Assembly: GCA_947579665.1 (NCBI GenBank)
Contig: CANPUZ010000048.1
Span: 1-64,000, forward strand
Direction: 5' to 3'
DNA length: 64,000 nucleotides
Source of the DNA: Sympetrum striolatum
Lineage: Eukaryota; Arthropoda; Insecta; Odonata; Libellulidae
The notes beneath the pieces were generated by a model. It saw only the letters and a list, made by a program, of their open reading frames with translations. It made no database searches and was not told where the DNA came from. A program made the position numbers and the translations under genes. The first letter of the stretch is position 1. Every line of letters starts with the position of its first letter. Shown here piece by piece: positions 35,009 through 47,529 of this stretch.

Positions 35009-35052
35009 GGAACCAAAACAAAGAAATCCATGGATTTCTTCGTTTTGGTTCC
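35009..35052. repeat. 44-base near-perfect palindrome
   Basis: Arms GGAACCAAAACAAAGAAATC and GATTTCTTCGTTTTGGTTCC meet at CATG with no spacer. Only one of 22 base pairs is mismatched. Confidence 0.95.
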
Positions 35053-37849
35053 ATCCAAAGGAACAGCGAAGGTTTTCCCAGGTTCCATTGGTTTCGCCTT
35101 CTTCATAATTGGTATCAGGAAAACGTTTTCGATGATTACGGCAGCATTTTGAGGGAGAGAATTTTCCTTCTGCGCCATTTCTTATATTCATGAATGAATG
35201 GCTTGAAATATTTCGAGTGAAATCTTTTCGCTTTGTTGTGTTTTGAAAATAATAAACGAGGTTTTCTTCGTGGAAATTCAAGAGCTTTCTCTACGCCAAT
35301 ATTGAATAATCAAAATAGCCGAGAATACTCACATAGCCCTAATTCACCGAAATAAATAAACTGAAAACCTCGGAAAACCACTGCTGCCTGTGGGGAGTCG
35401 AAGGGGAAGACACTGAATACGTACTTCAGAATGTATGGTTCCATCCATGCAACAAATCCACTGAAGATTACTGAATTACGTGACTTTTCTTGACTATTTT
35501 GTTTTCGATTATTTACTAACAGCCGTGTCTCCTTCTTCTCAAAACTGAAGCCAATATGGGAACTGCTGAATAGATGTTTGAAGATGTATTACAAAATCGC
35601 CAATTCTTACCCTATAGTCACATATTACCTGGAAATTCAACAGTTAAGCTTACTGATTTTATTTTTACTAAAATCGGCCACCTTATTAGCTCTGCTACTC
35701 ATGGCAGCATAATGCACCAGCATTTCTTTTACTTCCATGAAACATTTTGAATAAAGGGAATGTTAAAGAAGATGGACCTTCTCAAAAGTGTATTCCTCCA
35801 AATAAAATCGGAAGTTATATCGTGTTATCACCTCTGTCTTCGCTAGGTAAAATATGTTCCCTCACAAATAACTTTTCTAAAGCAAGATACGCGTGCCGAA
35901 ACATCATTTTTTTAATTCTCCGAAACAGGCTTTATAAGCGAGGATCCTGTTCCCGGAAGTTGTTCTCAGTCGTCCTAATTTAAATTACGAAAATATTGAT
36001 AAAATTACATACGAATAAACTCAGATTTGTATGAGGTCATTGTAAATGCAAGAGGGAAACGAAAATCTTCCTTCGAAGGACAAGAAAGTGTGTGGCAGAA
36101 ATATCTCGGATGGAATTAGAGTGAGTCAAACTGAACAAGGATACAATGGCTTTAAACATCGTTGCTTGCCTTCTAAGAGGCGCTTCCCAGATGAAAATCA
36201 TTCTAATTATCATCTTAATCTAAATTTTAAGACAAGGAATTTTTAACGTCGAGTTTCTGACCCCAAATCAAAGGCACTCATATCTGTGACAATGTTCCAA
36301 AGACTACTTAATTTTCCATCGACAAACACAATATCTCTTCCCTCACAATGTCCATGACCACTCCATTGAATGAATTTACTTAGCGTTCTGTAAACGCACT
36401 CTAAAGAACAATTTCCCCCTCACGAGTCACATCCAACATTCGAACGCAGTCGGAATCAAAAGACAATCAACGGAAGCCCTTCTTTTGAGCTGAATTGAGG
36501 GGCCCTCTTTACAGCGAAGCCCTCGTGTTCATTTATATAAGAGCATTTTGCTAAATAAAACTAAACAACGGACAGTGCGAAGAGTGGCGCCATTACCGCA
36601 ACGCCTTATTCCCGCCGCTTCTGCCAATGAATTCCGAATGAGAGTCCGTAGAAAGAGCGAACGAATGAAAACAAATCAATACTGAGGTTAATCAATAGAT
36701 TCTCGATGCTCATGAGGTGATGATTTCATGGGTCGTGGAAAAAGAGCACATTATTTGGGAATCGTCAGACATTACTTCACTTTTGCTGACGTAATAAGAA
36801 GGAACATTCTAAAACGGGAAATAGCAAAGTAATGGAACATTCTGATAGAAAATGCAGGAAAAGGTGAAACTAAAAGCCCTGCGTTTTGCTATAATTGCAG
36901 ATATGAATGTCATTAACATGCCCCTGAGGAGAGAAATTACGAATAAAATTAAACTCGTTTCAGACTTTATAATGCTAGAGATCTCCTAGGCGAGTATAAA
37001 ACTGAACAAATGGATACTGCGATAAAAATCAGCAAACCGTAGGGCATTCCCTAAATACGTATCCTATAAGCATCGATAACCAACCAGAACCACAACCAAT
37101 ACTCTATTGCAATGTGTTATGACGCACATTCACAAAAAAGAGCGATTCCACTCTTAACAGGTAGTTAAGCTCTTCACGAATCCCTGAACACGATTACAAA
37201 ATCTACAAAATTAATCTTTAAAACAAAAAAAGAACGAAATTCATTATTTTGATTTGATCTTACTTTAATGATCAAAATCGTCAAACCTTGGAGACAATTG
37301 TCCTGGAATGATTTTCATAACTTATCAAAGGCGAATTGCGTTTATTTCTCCAACACTCTAGCTTCGCCCGGTCACGAATCTGTGATATCAAATAGAACAT
37401 TCGACTCGCGTTCTGAAAATGACTTCAAACTACGGACGTGGCACGAGGAATGCCAAAATGATCACTTAGTTTCCAATGAAAACGATAGCACTTCAACGCC
37501 AAACAATTTCAACAAATGAAACAAATGCGAATCGGAATGCAACGCGAATGCTCAAAAGGGGCGAAATGAACTACGCAGAGGAGAAGAAACTGACAAACAT
37601 AAATAAGGAGCATTAAGACACGCTAGCTTACCGAATGATTTGCTAATATAATGGAACACATTTCACCAGACGTATTGTCTTCAGTACAAAGTAACTTAAA
37701 TTATCAAAATATAAAAAACAATGAGCTTGAGACTCTGCGTCCAAATATACAGCAAATTTACAACATTAAATAATGCAAGATGATGCCTGCTTCGAATTCC
37801 TACACCTTTTTCTGATTATGTAAAAGCATGATTATTTTTTAATACGACT
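35053..37849. other. No recognised feature
   Basis: Short frames (34922-35281 minus, 35747, 36046, 37268) show no family resemblance. Mixed AT-rich sequence with a slightly GC-richer patch at 36570-36640. Confidence 0.35.
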
Positions 37850-38600
37850 TTTAATAGCCTCCGTGTTACATAATTCTAAGAGAAAGCGTATACTTATCTA
37901 AGTCACCACCAATAATCTCGATAGGAGTACAATATTTTATCGCAGTTTCTAATATTAAGTTCTAGGAGTGAAAAGTAAAATAATGTTTTGGTGGCCACCT
38001 TGAAATCTTGCCCAATTCATCGGCCATTTACCACGAAAATTTTATTCACCTATCTTTACAGAAACATACCTAAAATTGGATTTATATCCTGCCATTACTT
38101 CCCGGAATGCCCGTGAGTAACCCCAGTACCTCGAAATTAAGAATTATTCGAGAAAAACACGCCTTCGATATGTACGAAAAAGATTTCGGAGAAAATAGTT
38201 AAGAAAATCTGAATACGTGAAATGTTGTCACCGCCATATTGAATCAGTAGGCTATTGCATGGTAATTATAACAATCGGTGTTGGGGGAACCACTAACAAC
38301 CGTTGCCATAGCAACCGTAATAATGTACTAATCGTTGCCATAGAAACCGTTGTTATGGTATCCATTGTTGCTGGTTGCCATAGCTTCCGCAGCAACAGTT
38401 GCTATGATATCGATTTCTAAGCAAAAAAAAGACGCGGAAAAGCTTTTGAATGCGTAAGAAAGGTATTTAGTCGGAGTAAAAGGGAAATACGTTTCGCTAA
38501 CCGTTTCAAAGGATTGAAAATCGAGAAAAGGTCATCTTTATCGTAAAATTTCCATATGAATTGGTGACAGACTATATCTGCGTGTTCAATATACAATTAA
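37850..38600 (+). repeat. Dispersed repeat family B, copy 3
   Basis: The longest copy. Its lead-in (AATTCTAAGAGAAAGCG, AATAATCTCGATAGG) matches 9520-9640 and its tail beyond 38420 matches 27640-27840. An X-box-like GTTGCCATAGCAAC lies at 38302-38315, and CGTTGCCATAGAAACCGTTG follows at ~38333. Confidence 0.8.
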
Positions 38601-39829
38601 ATTAGTTAAAATTTATTTTTTTAATTTATTCTATTTAAAAAAATTACAAACTACTTTTATAACAGCATTTTTTTAAGTATAATGCTCCTTGATTCCCAAC
38701 GGGGAACCTAAACTAAGCTAAAGTTGATAAGATTAGGATTACGAAAATCTGCACAAAAAATGGAGAAAATGAAGAAAGCGTAGAGATATGAAAGAAGGAA
38801 TAGTCAAAAGAAAACAAGAAAATTTAGCGAAGAAATAATGGAATAAACAGGGTCAATGGGTTTAAAGGTAAGAACGAAACAAGAACATTGGAAACCGTTT
38901 AAAAATCCTATTTGTTATATTACGTTCCTCATTAATCAAATTATATAAGTAATTAAGGCAAAGTTATGAGAGGAAATAAAGAAATCCTCATTTTCTCCGT
39001 TGGCTAAATCCTAAGAGATCATAGAAACGGGAGAACGAAGCATAAGTAGGAAAGTGGTGTATGACCTTTTTTACCGATTAAAATGCCATAACTACGTCAT
39101 CACAATGTAGATTCATGTAGAGCTTTTTTGTTCAGTTATTCGCATTCATCCTACTTTTATTAATTGTACAAAATTACATTTAAAAATACAAAATGTATTG
39201 AAATCATTTATAACTAAACAAACAAAGATGTGTTGGATACGGTTGTCAGAATTCTTCGATAATCAAGATAAACATAATCGCCGAGAAGAAGGAAAACGAC
39301 GACCAATTCTATGAATTAAAAAGATCGATTAAAACAAATGCAATCGAATAAGCAAGTTTTTATTCCAGAATATCGTATCCTCATCTTGAAATCATCCAGA
39401 AAACTTATCGTTTTTAAAATCCTGTATTCTTTGGTCTTTGGGTCATAAAATTATTATTCAATTACCTGAAATGTCATTTGATCGCATTTTATTAGGACTT
39501 TCATTAATTCAATGGAGGAAGCCTTAACTTGGTGAAACTCCGTAATCTGGATCATATTAAATTAAGTTTCGAAATTCCACAAAAGAAAACTTTATTTTGC
39601 AACCGGTTTCGAGCTAATCGTCTGAAATGCAACAAAATCATTGACCGTGGATGGGGGAGGCTGCACGTATAAGGGACTCTCAATTATCATCACAACAAAA
39701 TCACGTATTTTTTCAGTTTTTCTTATCATACCTTAACACAGAAGGACACGAAGAAGAAGAATATAAGGACATAGAAGAGCTATTAAGAAATAATTAGATT
39801 GGTTGGGGGCGTGTTTTATCCATAGATTA
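38601..39829. other. AT-rich, no recognised feature
   Basis: No frame above 60 codons and no family match. A patch at 39530-39660 (AACCGGTTTCGAGCTAATCG) has the flavour of a PLE or LTR tail but lacks any supporting domain. Confidence 0.35.
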
Positions 39830-40075
39830 CTTTATTTTGCAGAATTAAATCAGAAATAATGGTCGTACGAAATCGAGACGAACACCAAAAGAAAGTAAAT
39901 TGAACGAAGATTCTTATTTCGGTCGTGGAATATCGTATTCGAGTCGAAATTGAGAGAAATCAAACAAAAATGACGGAAAATTTGTATGATTTTGTGGGCA
40001 TAAACAATTCCCTAACGACGAAGGTGATATTGTTGAACTCTCGTACGAATATAAGGGAAAGATAGGCTCATAAGG
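39830..40075 (+). repeat. Family C fragment, forward
   Basis: AGAAATAATGGTCGTACGAA, GACGAACACCAAAAGAAAG, TTCGGTCGTGGAATATCG and the CTAACGACGAAGGTGATATTG block follow in the family order. Both Helitron-like ends are missing. Confidence 0.7.
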
Positions 40076-40273
40076 AATGCATGTAGTTAGCAATATGATG
40101 AAAGCAAAATAAATCTAATGAACGGGCAATAAACACATTACATTAAATAGGACAGAAATGGAAAAAATGTACCCAAAAATTGTCGTAAAATTCATTCATT
40201 GGAAATCAAAGTATTGAGATCTATTTCAATTAACAGACGAATCTTGAATGCATAAGATCAGCACATTTCCCCG

Positions 40274-41159
40274 CCAACGAAAAAAATCTGATGTGGCCAG
40301 CACATGACTTTCTCCATATATATAAGATGTAAATATTTATCTACGACAGTAATTTCGAACTCTATATTCAATCGAAACTTAGAAGATAAGTGATTAATTT
40401 CTTTCATATTATCTTTTACGTCACAAACATTATAAATAATGTTTTTCGGGACAAGTTCGATGAAAAACGAAGAAATTGGCCTTTCGCCCCAGCGCGCAGC
40501 GCCCAGAGCGCCCACAACGTACATATGTACATAATCAGGAACTTCCGGTTCATCAGTATTTCAAAAATAACTCCTACACAATCAGTGATAAAAAAATATG
40601 TTTCGTACAAAAGTTATAGTAAATTACATTTGCTAAAACTTTTATAAATAATAGTATATACCTAAGTATCATATTTATGGAGATATTTTGATTACCGGAA
40701 ATGAGCATTGAAGACTGAAGCTCGACTTCCGGTTAACTGATTTACTCCAAAAACTAATCAACTCTAACGACATCAACCAAAATACTGTATATGAAATTTA
40801 GTGTTGATCCGACAAATATTTTTTATGATAGAGCGTCCACAAAGTACACAATCAGCTACTTCCGGTTTATAAGTATTTTACGAATAACTCCTAATCAACC
40901 GGTGATACAAAAATATGTTAAATACAAAAGTTATAGTAAATTACATTTTCTAAAACTTTTATTAGTAATACAAAATACCTATATATCATATTTATGGAGA
41001 TATTTTGAAAACCGGAAATGAGCTCTGATGAATAAAGCTCGACTTCCGGTTTGCCGATTTACTCCAAAAACTAATCAACTCTGACAGCACACAGGACAGT
41101 ACTATATATGAAGTTTGGTATTGATACGACTAATACTTTTCACGTTAGAGCGCCCACTA

Positions 41160-41195
<36 letters not shown>

Positions 41196-41332
41196 ACAGA
41201 CATCATTCCGAAAATGGTCAAAACGTGTTCTAGGGACCCCAAAACATGTATTTCCGTTGAAATCTCGAAGTCGAATTTTTTCATGAAAACAATACTTTCT
41301 CTATACTTCGTATATGGAGAAAGTAAAAAGGG
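40274..41332 (+). repeat. Family A, complete copy with two internal modules
   Basis: Outer end AATCTGATGTGGCCAGCACA. Module starts (AGCGCCCACA-type) lie at ~40505, 40832 and 41149, a period of about 320 bases. Each module runs through a CTTCCGGTT box, AAAAGTTATAGTAAATTACA, TATGGAGATATTTTGA and CTCCAAAAACTAATCAACTC. Then come (CA)15 at 41160-41191, ACATGTATTTCCGTTGAAA, and the terminal hairpin ACTTTCTCTATACTTCGTAT/GGAGAAAGT. Minus frames (40258-40524) over it are not conserved in other copies. Confidence 0.85.
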
Positions 41333-41379
41333 ATAACGCCGATTGAATTTGAGGCGAATCGAAGCAATCACCTGCCGCA

Positions 41380-42640
41380 CACACTCAAAATCCAATAAAA
41401 AGGTTCGTTTAAACAGTCAAAATCCTCGCAATTGCTAAGTTAGAACGACATTTGTCCACTTAAATAATACACTCCATTCCATTATCTTTCCATCGGTGCT
41501 CGTCTCGACTTCGTACGGCCATTATTTATAATTTTAAACTGCGAAATAAATAAAGCTTTCAAAGACGAAAATGTACTAGACGCGTGCATTTTGTGGTTAT
41601 GAACACTTTTTCGCTGTCTCTGTAAAGCCTCACAAAAGGGAGCTTCCGATAGCCTCTATTGCGGGAATAGAACTACGAGTGGAAGTCGCTTCGTTATTGG
41701 GGAAAATTATTTCTCTCAAAATAAGTGGCTCATTGAATCAAACGGAGTGGCCACAGTGGAAGAGGCTATTCCAGCGAGGGGCTCGTTTAGGGTGGACTTA
41801 GTTACGGTTGTTAAGGCGATACATTTTTCGTGGGTGTTGTCTTACATTTCGATGAGCGTATGGGGGAAGGGGAAGGAGGGGAGGTTACCATGACGACAGA
41901 GGTATCATCAATTATAGGAATGGCAAAAGCGATAGGTTAAGCGTATGAGAAACAGTTGAACAATGAGTTACGTCATTGAAATTAGGTATGTCGGAAAACA
42001 AAAGAACGACGATAGTGTAGATTTAAATGCCTAGTAAGCGGGATGGGAGGAAGAGGTTTGTGCGACATCGCCATGAAGAACAAAAGAGCAACGATATTTT
42101 AAACTCGATCGAAACAAGTGAAGAGCGAATATGTTAGCGTTTTCTCTGACGACGTGAACTAAAGGTGAGTGAGGAGAACAGAAAAATGACGATAAAATGA
42201 TCGAAATGGAAAACAACTGAATCGATAAAATTCGTATTTCCGTAGAAATGACATTAAATAAGTTAATTAAAGTAAAAAAATATGTAATTTAACGAATTTA
42301 GATTTTGAAAAATACTTGAACATAGAATATGCGAGTTACGTCATTGAAAAGAGCTTTGTTGGAAAACAGAAGAACAACGATAGTGGACATTTAAAACCCG
42401 AGTAAGAGGGTGGGGGGAGAGGCGGCGAAGGGAAGGTGGTGGCCCATTAAAAAACAAAAGAGGTTCGATATGTTTATCTTGATCGAAACAGATGAAGTAC
42501 GAATATGTTCGCGTTTTCTCTGACGACGTGCATTAAAAGAGAGCGTGGAAAACAGAAGAATAACGATGAAATGATCCAAATGGAGAACAAATGAATCGTG
42601 AAAAGATCGTACTGCAGTATATATGGCATTAAAAATGGTA
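41380..42640 (+). repeat. Family D copy 2 with a ~368-base internal tandem duplication
   Basis: 41380-42030 aligns with 11596-12330. Beyond it, GAGTTACGTCATTGAAATTAG (41964) recurs as GAGTTACGTCATTGAAAAGAG (42332). The segments that follow match each other through CGATCGAAACA, GCGTTTTCTCTGACGACGTG and AATGATC-AAATGG. Minus frames at 42031 and 42391 are products of the duplication. Confidence 0.7.
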
Positions 42641-43138
42641 ATTAGAAAAAAATATAATTTTTAATATTTAGATATTTAAATAAAAAAATACGAATATGAA
42701 TAAATGAAATATTAGTATAATAATAAATATATAAATATACGTGGTTAAATCATTATATGCCATAAATATAATTTTTTTATTATAATGAGCGAATAAATTT
42801 TCACAAAGTGAATTTATTATAATATAATTTTTTAAATAGAGTTCTTTTTAAGTTATTTAAGTGAAGGGTAAATATACTGTGCATAGTGAAAGATGTAAAA
42901 CTGAAAGGAATTAAAAGTGCAGTGCTAAACAATGGAGGTAGTGTTTTACAATCGGTCTTTAAGCCGATCAAAGAGAACGCCTTATAAATCAAATAATCAG
43001 ATAATTGCCTCGATTGATTCGAACATTTAGACAGATAAATTGCGACATAATTCTATAAGGATGTTTTAAATAGAAAATAAAATACAAGGCTAAAATACAT
43101 TTCTAATCTAAAATCATATTCAATGCATGATTATTAAA
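42641..43138. other. AT-rich, no recognised feature
   Basis: Extremely AT-rich; nothing recognised. Confidence 0.5.
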
Positions 43139-43281
43139 GGACATATTAAGGATGCGATAGGAAAAGCGAATAGGATGCAAAGATTAACTGGTAGAACGTT
43201 GAGAGGATGCTCATCGAGAGTCAAAGAAATAGCTTCTCTTATTCGTCCGAGTCTAGAATACTGCTGTGCGGTTTGGGACTA
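43139..43281 (+). pseudogene. Non-LTR retrotransposon RT thumb fragment
   Basis: A 47-codon open stretch reads HIKDAIGKANRMQRL, then LRGCSSRVKEIASLIRPSLE and YCCAVWD. This is the segment after the RT palm typical of CR1/Jockey-type ORF2 (the '...RTL..C....K...Y..LVRP.LEY...VWDP' region). It is cut at WD exactly where a family A copy begins. No other part of ORF2 adjoins. Confidence 0.75.
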
Positions 43282-43700
43282 CAAAAACTAATCAACTCTA
43301 ACGACATCAACCCAAATACTATATATGAAATTTGGTGTTGATCCGACAAATTGTTTTCATGTTAGAGCGCCCACAAAGTACATAATCATCTTCTTCCGGT
43401 TTATCAGTATTTCACGAATAACTCCTAATCAACCGGTGATATAAAAATATGTTAAATACAAAAGGTATAGTAAATTATATTATCTAAAACTTTTATAAGT
43501 AATACAATATACGTATACATCATATTTATGGAGATATTTTGAAAACCGGAAATGAGCTTAAATGAATAAAGCTCGACTTCCGGTTGACCGATTTACTCCA
43601 AAAACTAATCAACTCTGACAGCACACACCACAGTACTATATATGAAGTTTGGTATTTATATGACTAATAGTTTTTACGTTATAGCGCCCACTATCACACA

Positions 43701-43755
<55 letters not shown>

Positions 43756-43892
43756 ACAGACATCATTCCGAAAATGGTCAAAACGTGTTCTAGGGACCCC
43801 AAAACATGTATTTCCGTTGAAATATCGAAGTCGAATTTTTTCATGAAAACAATACTTTCTCTATACTTCGTATATGGAGAAAGTAAAAACGT
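43282..43892 (+). repeat. Family A, 5'-truncated copy
   Basis: Starts inside a module at CTACAAAAACTAATCAACTC, has one full module, (CA)n at 43696-43760, and the terminal hairpin near 43855-43886. The (CA)n gives poly-Thr/His frames on the plus strand and Val/Cys runs on the minus; they are not genes. Confidence 0.85.
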
Positions 43893-44344
43893 GAAAAAAC
43901 GGGTTCTCTTTTCAAACAAAGTACAGTAAATGTAGAGCTATGGCGAGTAAAAAATCTAAACGCATATCAACAAAAGAAGAAATGGACGTTCCATCAGCTG
44001 ATTTCCATTTCATTGATATCGTAACAAAAGTAAGAAATGGATTCGAAATAATATGGTGTCTTGCAGCAGGAAAAAGATTGCCAAGAAGCAACGTATGCAA
44101 CGCTGTCAAGCATTTTTCGAAAATCCTTCCTATTCTGGTCCGATTCGACTCCCCTATTTCAGCTGAACAAAAATTAAGATAAATACACAGAATTCAATGG
44201 TTATTTGGGCAATACTCAGCCGGTCTTCCGAAGGTACAAGATCGGTCACATGCTGCTGCTATAGGTCCTAACCACATATAAAATCAGCCACACATCACCT
44301 TTCGCAAGGTCTTATGTCTCTAATTTTACTGGACTATAATGGTT
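43893..44344. other. Unassigned 80-codon frame region
   Basis: The plus frame 43940-44182 begins MASKKSKRISTKEEMDVPS and has a mixed, protein-like composition, but no domain is recognised. It could be an exon or transposon scrap. No splice sites are compelling. Confidence 0.25.
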
Positions 44345-44600
44345 GTATTGCCATTAAATGTTCTTCCCTATACATTTCTTATGAGACTGCCTTTTCCGTA
44401 TATTCTTGAGAGAGTTGAGTTCACTTTTGTCGTTAGTGAATTTTTCCCTAAAAATTACACTCATTCTTCGTCATTTTTCTCTGATTTCTCCCGATTTCCA
44501 CTCGAATACGATATTCCACGACCAAAATAAGAATCTTTGCTGAATTTCTTTTGGTACTCGTCTCGACTCCGTTGAACAATTATTTGTAATTAAGGAATAC
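44345..44600 (-). repeat. Family C fragment
   Basis: Reverse-oriented core with CGATATTCCACGACCAAAAT and TTTCTTTTGGTACTCGTCTC. Confidence 0.6.
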
Positions 44601-45302
44601 TTACATGAAAATCGCAGATAGGCGCAAGCAAATTTCAGTATTTCCTATAGTTTACAAGTCATTCTTCCAGGAAAACACTATTACACATTGGTATAATGCG
44701 ATATAATAAACTAAAACTAAAGTTCAAAGTGACTCATACGTTTGTCTCATCCAGGAAAAAACGACGATCAATTCTAATGATGCTCGTGATTTAATTAAAA
44801 CACATATTAAAGTCAAATATTATGTAAACTAACCTTGGTACTTTTAAAATAAAAATAGCGAAGAACAACCGCTACTAACATGCAGGAACACAGCGTTATT
44901 CTTAGAGTAAACTCAGACGAATGACGCAATCGCTTAAAACACTTGACATGCTGAGTCCAGATAGTCCGACCCTTTTTCTATTGGTTGGTGCGGTTTTTAT
45001 GGAATATAAACCTTAGATCCAGTTCGTACGGTTCATTCCCTTCATAACCATACAAAAATTTTACCCACTTAGACAAGTAAGAAAATTTACTTTTGTCCCT
45101 CTAGATTACGAAAATATCACACTGTACGTCGACATAATGGACAGTTTTTTTCAAATACGAGACTAAAGGTCGTTCACCAAAGTTTGCAAATGTATTCTTT
45201 GATATCTTCCGCCATAGATTTTCTTTATAATTTACGTGTATGACACTTCGACAATCTCCTCAGTCGTCAGGGGAATTGTTTGTTCATCCATATACATAAA
45301 TA
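44601..45302. other. No recognised feature
   Basis: AT-rich. The last ~60 bases (CGTCAGGGGAATTGTTTGTTC) resemble a reverse family C scrap. Confidence 0.4.
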
Positions 45303-46292
45303 TCCATATGCAAAATCGAAATTGTGTGGATGTGTTAGTCTCAGATTGGAGGCCACACCGCTCGTCCGATTAGCTTCAAACTTTATACACGTGTCCTCTG
45401 CTAACTGAAAGGAATCACTGTCGCATTTTTATTCGACATTTTACGGGGTTCGAACCCAGATCGCTCAGATAGTTTTCCATAAAGAATACACGTAAAACTC
45501 ATTTTCATCGCAGGCAGGGTTTATTTCTTTCGCGAAATAAAATTAGAAGGAATAGTCGCATTTTAACAGGACTAACACCTAAAGAAAGAAAATTGAATAA
45601 ATATTTTTAATTTTTTCGTGGAATCCTACTTCCGATTCAAATTTGTGAGAATATCGGTGAAATATACGAACATTTCGTGAAAATCCGAGGTTATAAACAA
45701 CTCATCCCCCTGACGACCGATCCCATTGTTGAATCCGATGTGTTATCCCGTAAAAATACTCAATTCCCATACAGCTGATGATTAAAGAGGACGATATATT
45801 ACATGGGTAGCGATGAATTTACTGTAAGAAGGTAACCAGTAATTAATGGTACGTAATTACAGTCAGGATGGGTAGATTACCACTGATGAGGGAAGTAAGA
45901 TGTAGATGTATTGTTCTATATGATTATTTCTTACTCTGTATGATTCCTTGATAAGCGATTCTTCCTGTAACATTAAAAATGCAAGAAAAGAGACGACGAA
46001 GGCTGAGTTTTTATCCATTAGTTCGCTCGGTAATTGAATATAATTCGGACGCCAATTACATCGTTTGAGTCCTTTCTTTGTCATTCACATTTCTTAATTG
46101 ACGAGCTGTTTGGTGGTATCCTCCTTAAATACTCTCGTCTCTGTTTTGGTACCTAAGATTATGATTTAGGTAATTAACATTTAATTTAATTAAACCGAGG
46201 CTGCTATCTGAAAGAGGGTTTCGTACGATTAAAAATATGGTGTTTAATATTTCACATTCACCCCGTTTAGAATCAACGGGCGCCTCAGCTAG
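45303..46292 (+). mobile_element. Helitron-like non-autonomous element (family C), complete ends
   Basis: A^TCCATATGCAAAATCG at the 5' end. At the 3' end a CCCGTT-TAGAATC-AACGGG hairpin (46262-46280) is followed by CGCCTCAG, CTAG and host T (46293). TC start, subterminal hairpin, CTRR end and insertion between A and T are the Helitron hallmarks. Internally it has GGTTCGAACCCAGATCGCTC, AGGAATAGTCGC and the TGACGACCGATCCCATTGTTG block shared by all family C copies. No Rep/helicase coding sequence is present in its 990 bases. Confidence 0.82.
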
Positions 46293-47484
46293 TACCTTAT
46301 AAACTAGTAAAATGCTAAGACTTTCAAAAGTTGGGAAAATATAAACAGCGAGTTTTTTTTGTTTTCTATATTCTTTCTTATCTAATGACCTCTATGATCA
46401 TTTGATGTAGTCCTCCTTTCCCCTTCAGCTCCCTTTCGCCGCTCCCTAAATTCATTTTCCGCTTCTCACTCGCCTGTCTGCAGAGGAGAGTATGTGTGGC
46501 TGAAGTCGAGACTGCGATGACGAAAAATTAGCCGCTTGGAAATATAAAAGACGTCATAGGAAAGGACACATTTATTTCACTACGTCTTTCTCAAACGAGT
46601 TTAACATTAAATTCACGGTTTAATCTAGACATGATTAAACGGAAAATAAAACGGAACTGCTTTCCTCAAGGACATTGCGAAATCATTTCACATTGAGTAT
46701 AAGAGTCGCTTAAGTTTAATGTTGCCTAGTTGTAATCGTTATTACCGAACAATTAAAGTCCAACATTTCACAAGTTCTGACAACGAATCCGAACTATCAT
46801 CTCCTTGGAAACTGACCTGTATTCATAACAATGTTTCCCTAAGGTCTATGGTCAATGAATAATAACTTTAAAAGCTTTATCTTCAAGTAATTTTAGTATC
46901 TTTTCTTAAAAACAAAAATCGAAAAACCAATCAACTTCGAAAATATGGTAATATGAATTCGACAATGGCTTAATTGTTGCTAATCAGAGAAAAATCTTCA
47001 AACGTTCTGTTGTGAATAAAGTCCCGTTTCTAAGGAGTTGCTGTATTTTCTGTATAATTCATTTCTTGTATCTTTCTCCGTGTGGTATAGCGAAATTAAA
47101 AGCCCTCGGACAGGAGCTATTTTCTAGTCTATAAAGGTGAACCTTTTCGATATACTGACGGGTATTGGTCAACTAATGAATACAATTTATCACAATTTAT
47201 GTTCGAAAGTGAGAGAAACAGAGAATCTGTTATACTGTACGGGCATATAACCGTGTATGTTATACATATAGTACGGGCTGATATTTCCAGCCTGAAATAA
47301 TTTACTTAGTGCATTTGTTATGTGATTGGAGATAATTTTTACTAGCTGTGAAATTCTTGAAATTGCTAAATGATGTTGATTTTACTTTATTGCAAATGAA
47401 GGCCATATATTTTGTTAAAACAGGATTTTCAATTGATTTCAACCACAAACCTTGTTCCAAAGTTTTCATATTCGTCCATTCATT
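46293..47484. other. No recognised feature
   Basis: AT-rich to neutral; no frame or family recognised. Confidence 0.4.
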
Positions 47485-47529
47485 CACGGGTCGTAGGGGG
47501 GGGGGAGGGTTGGTTAGTTCGCTCGCTGC

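Noticed and set aside
39590..39640. PLE or LTR tail around AACCGGTTTCGAGCTAATCG
   Set aside because: Only a short resemblance to the ACCGGT/GAAA words of PLE tails; no stem II, no protein remnant nearby.
40258..40524. A possible conserved small protein in family A (MSRKTLFIMF / KYLHLIYMEKVMCWPH-like)
   Set aside because: It appears in different strands and frames in different copies, with stops and microsatellite interruptions; DNA similarity explains it.
41115..43929. Frames with Thr-His or Val-Cys runs over the CA/TG tracts (also 48813-49292, 52739-52924)
   Set aside because: Products of microsatellites inside family A; frame and length change between copies.
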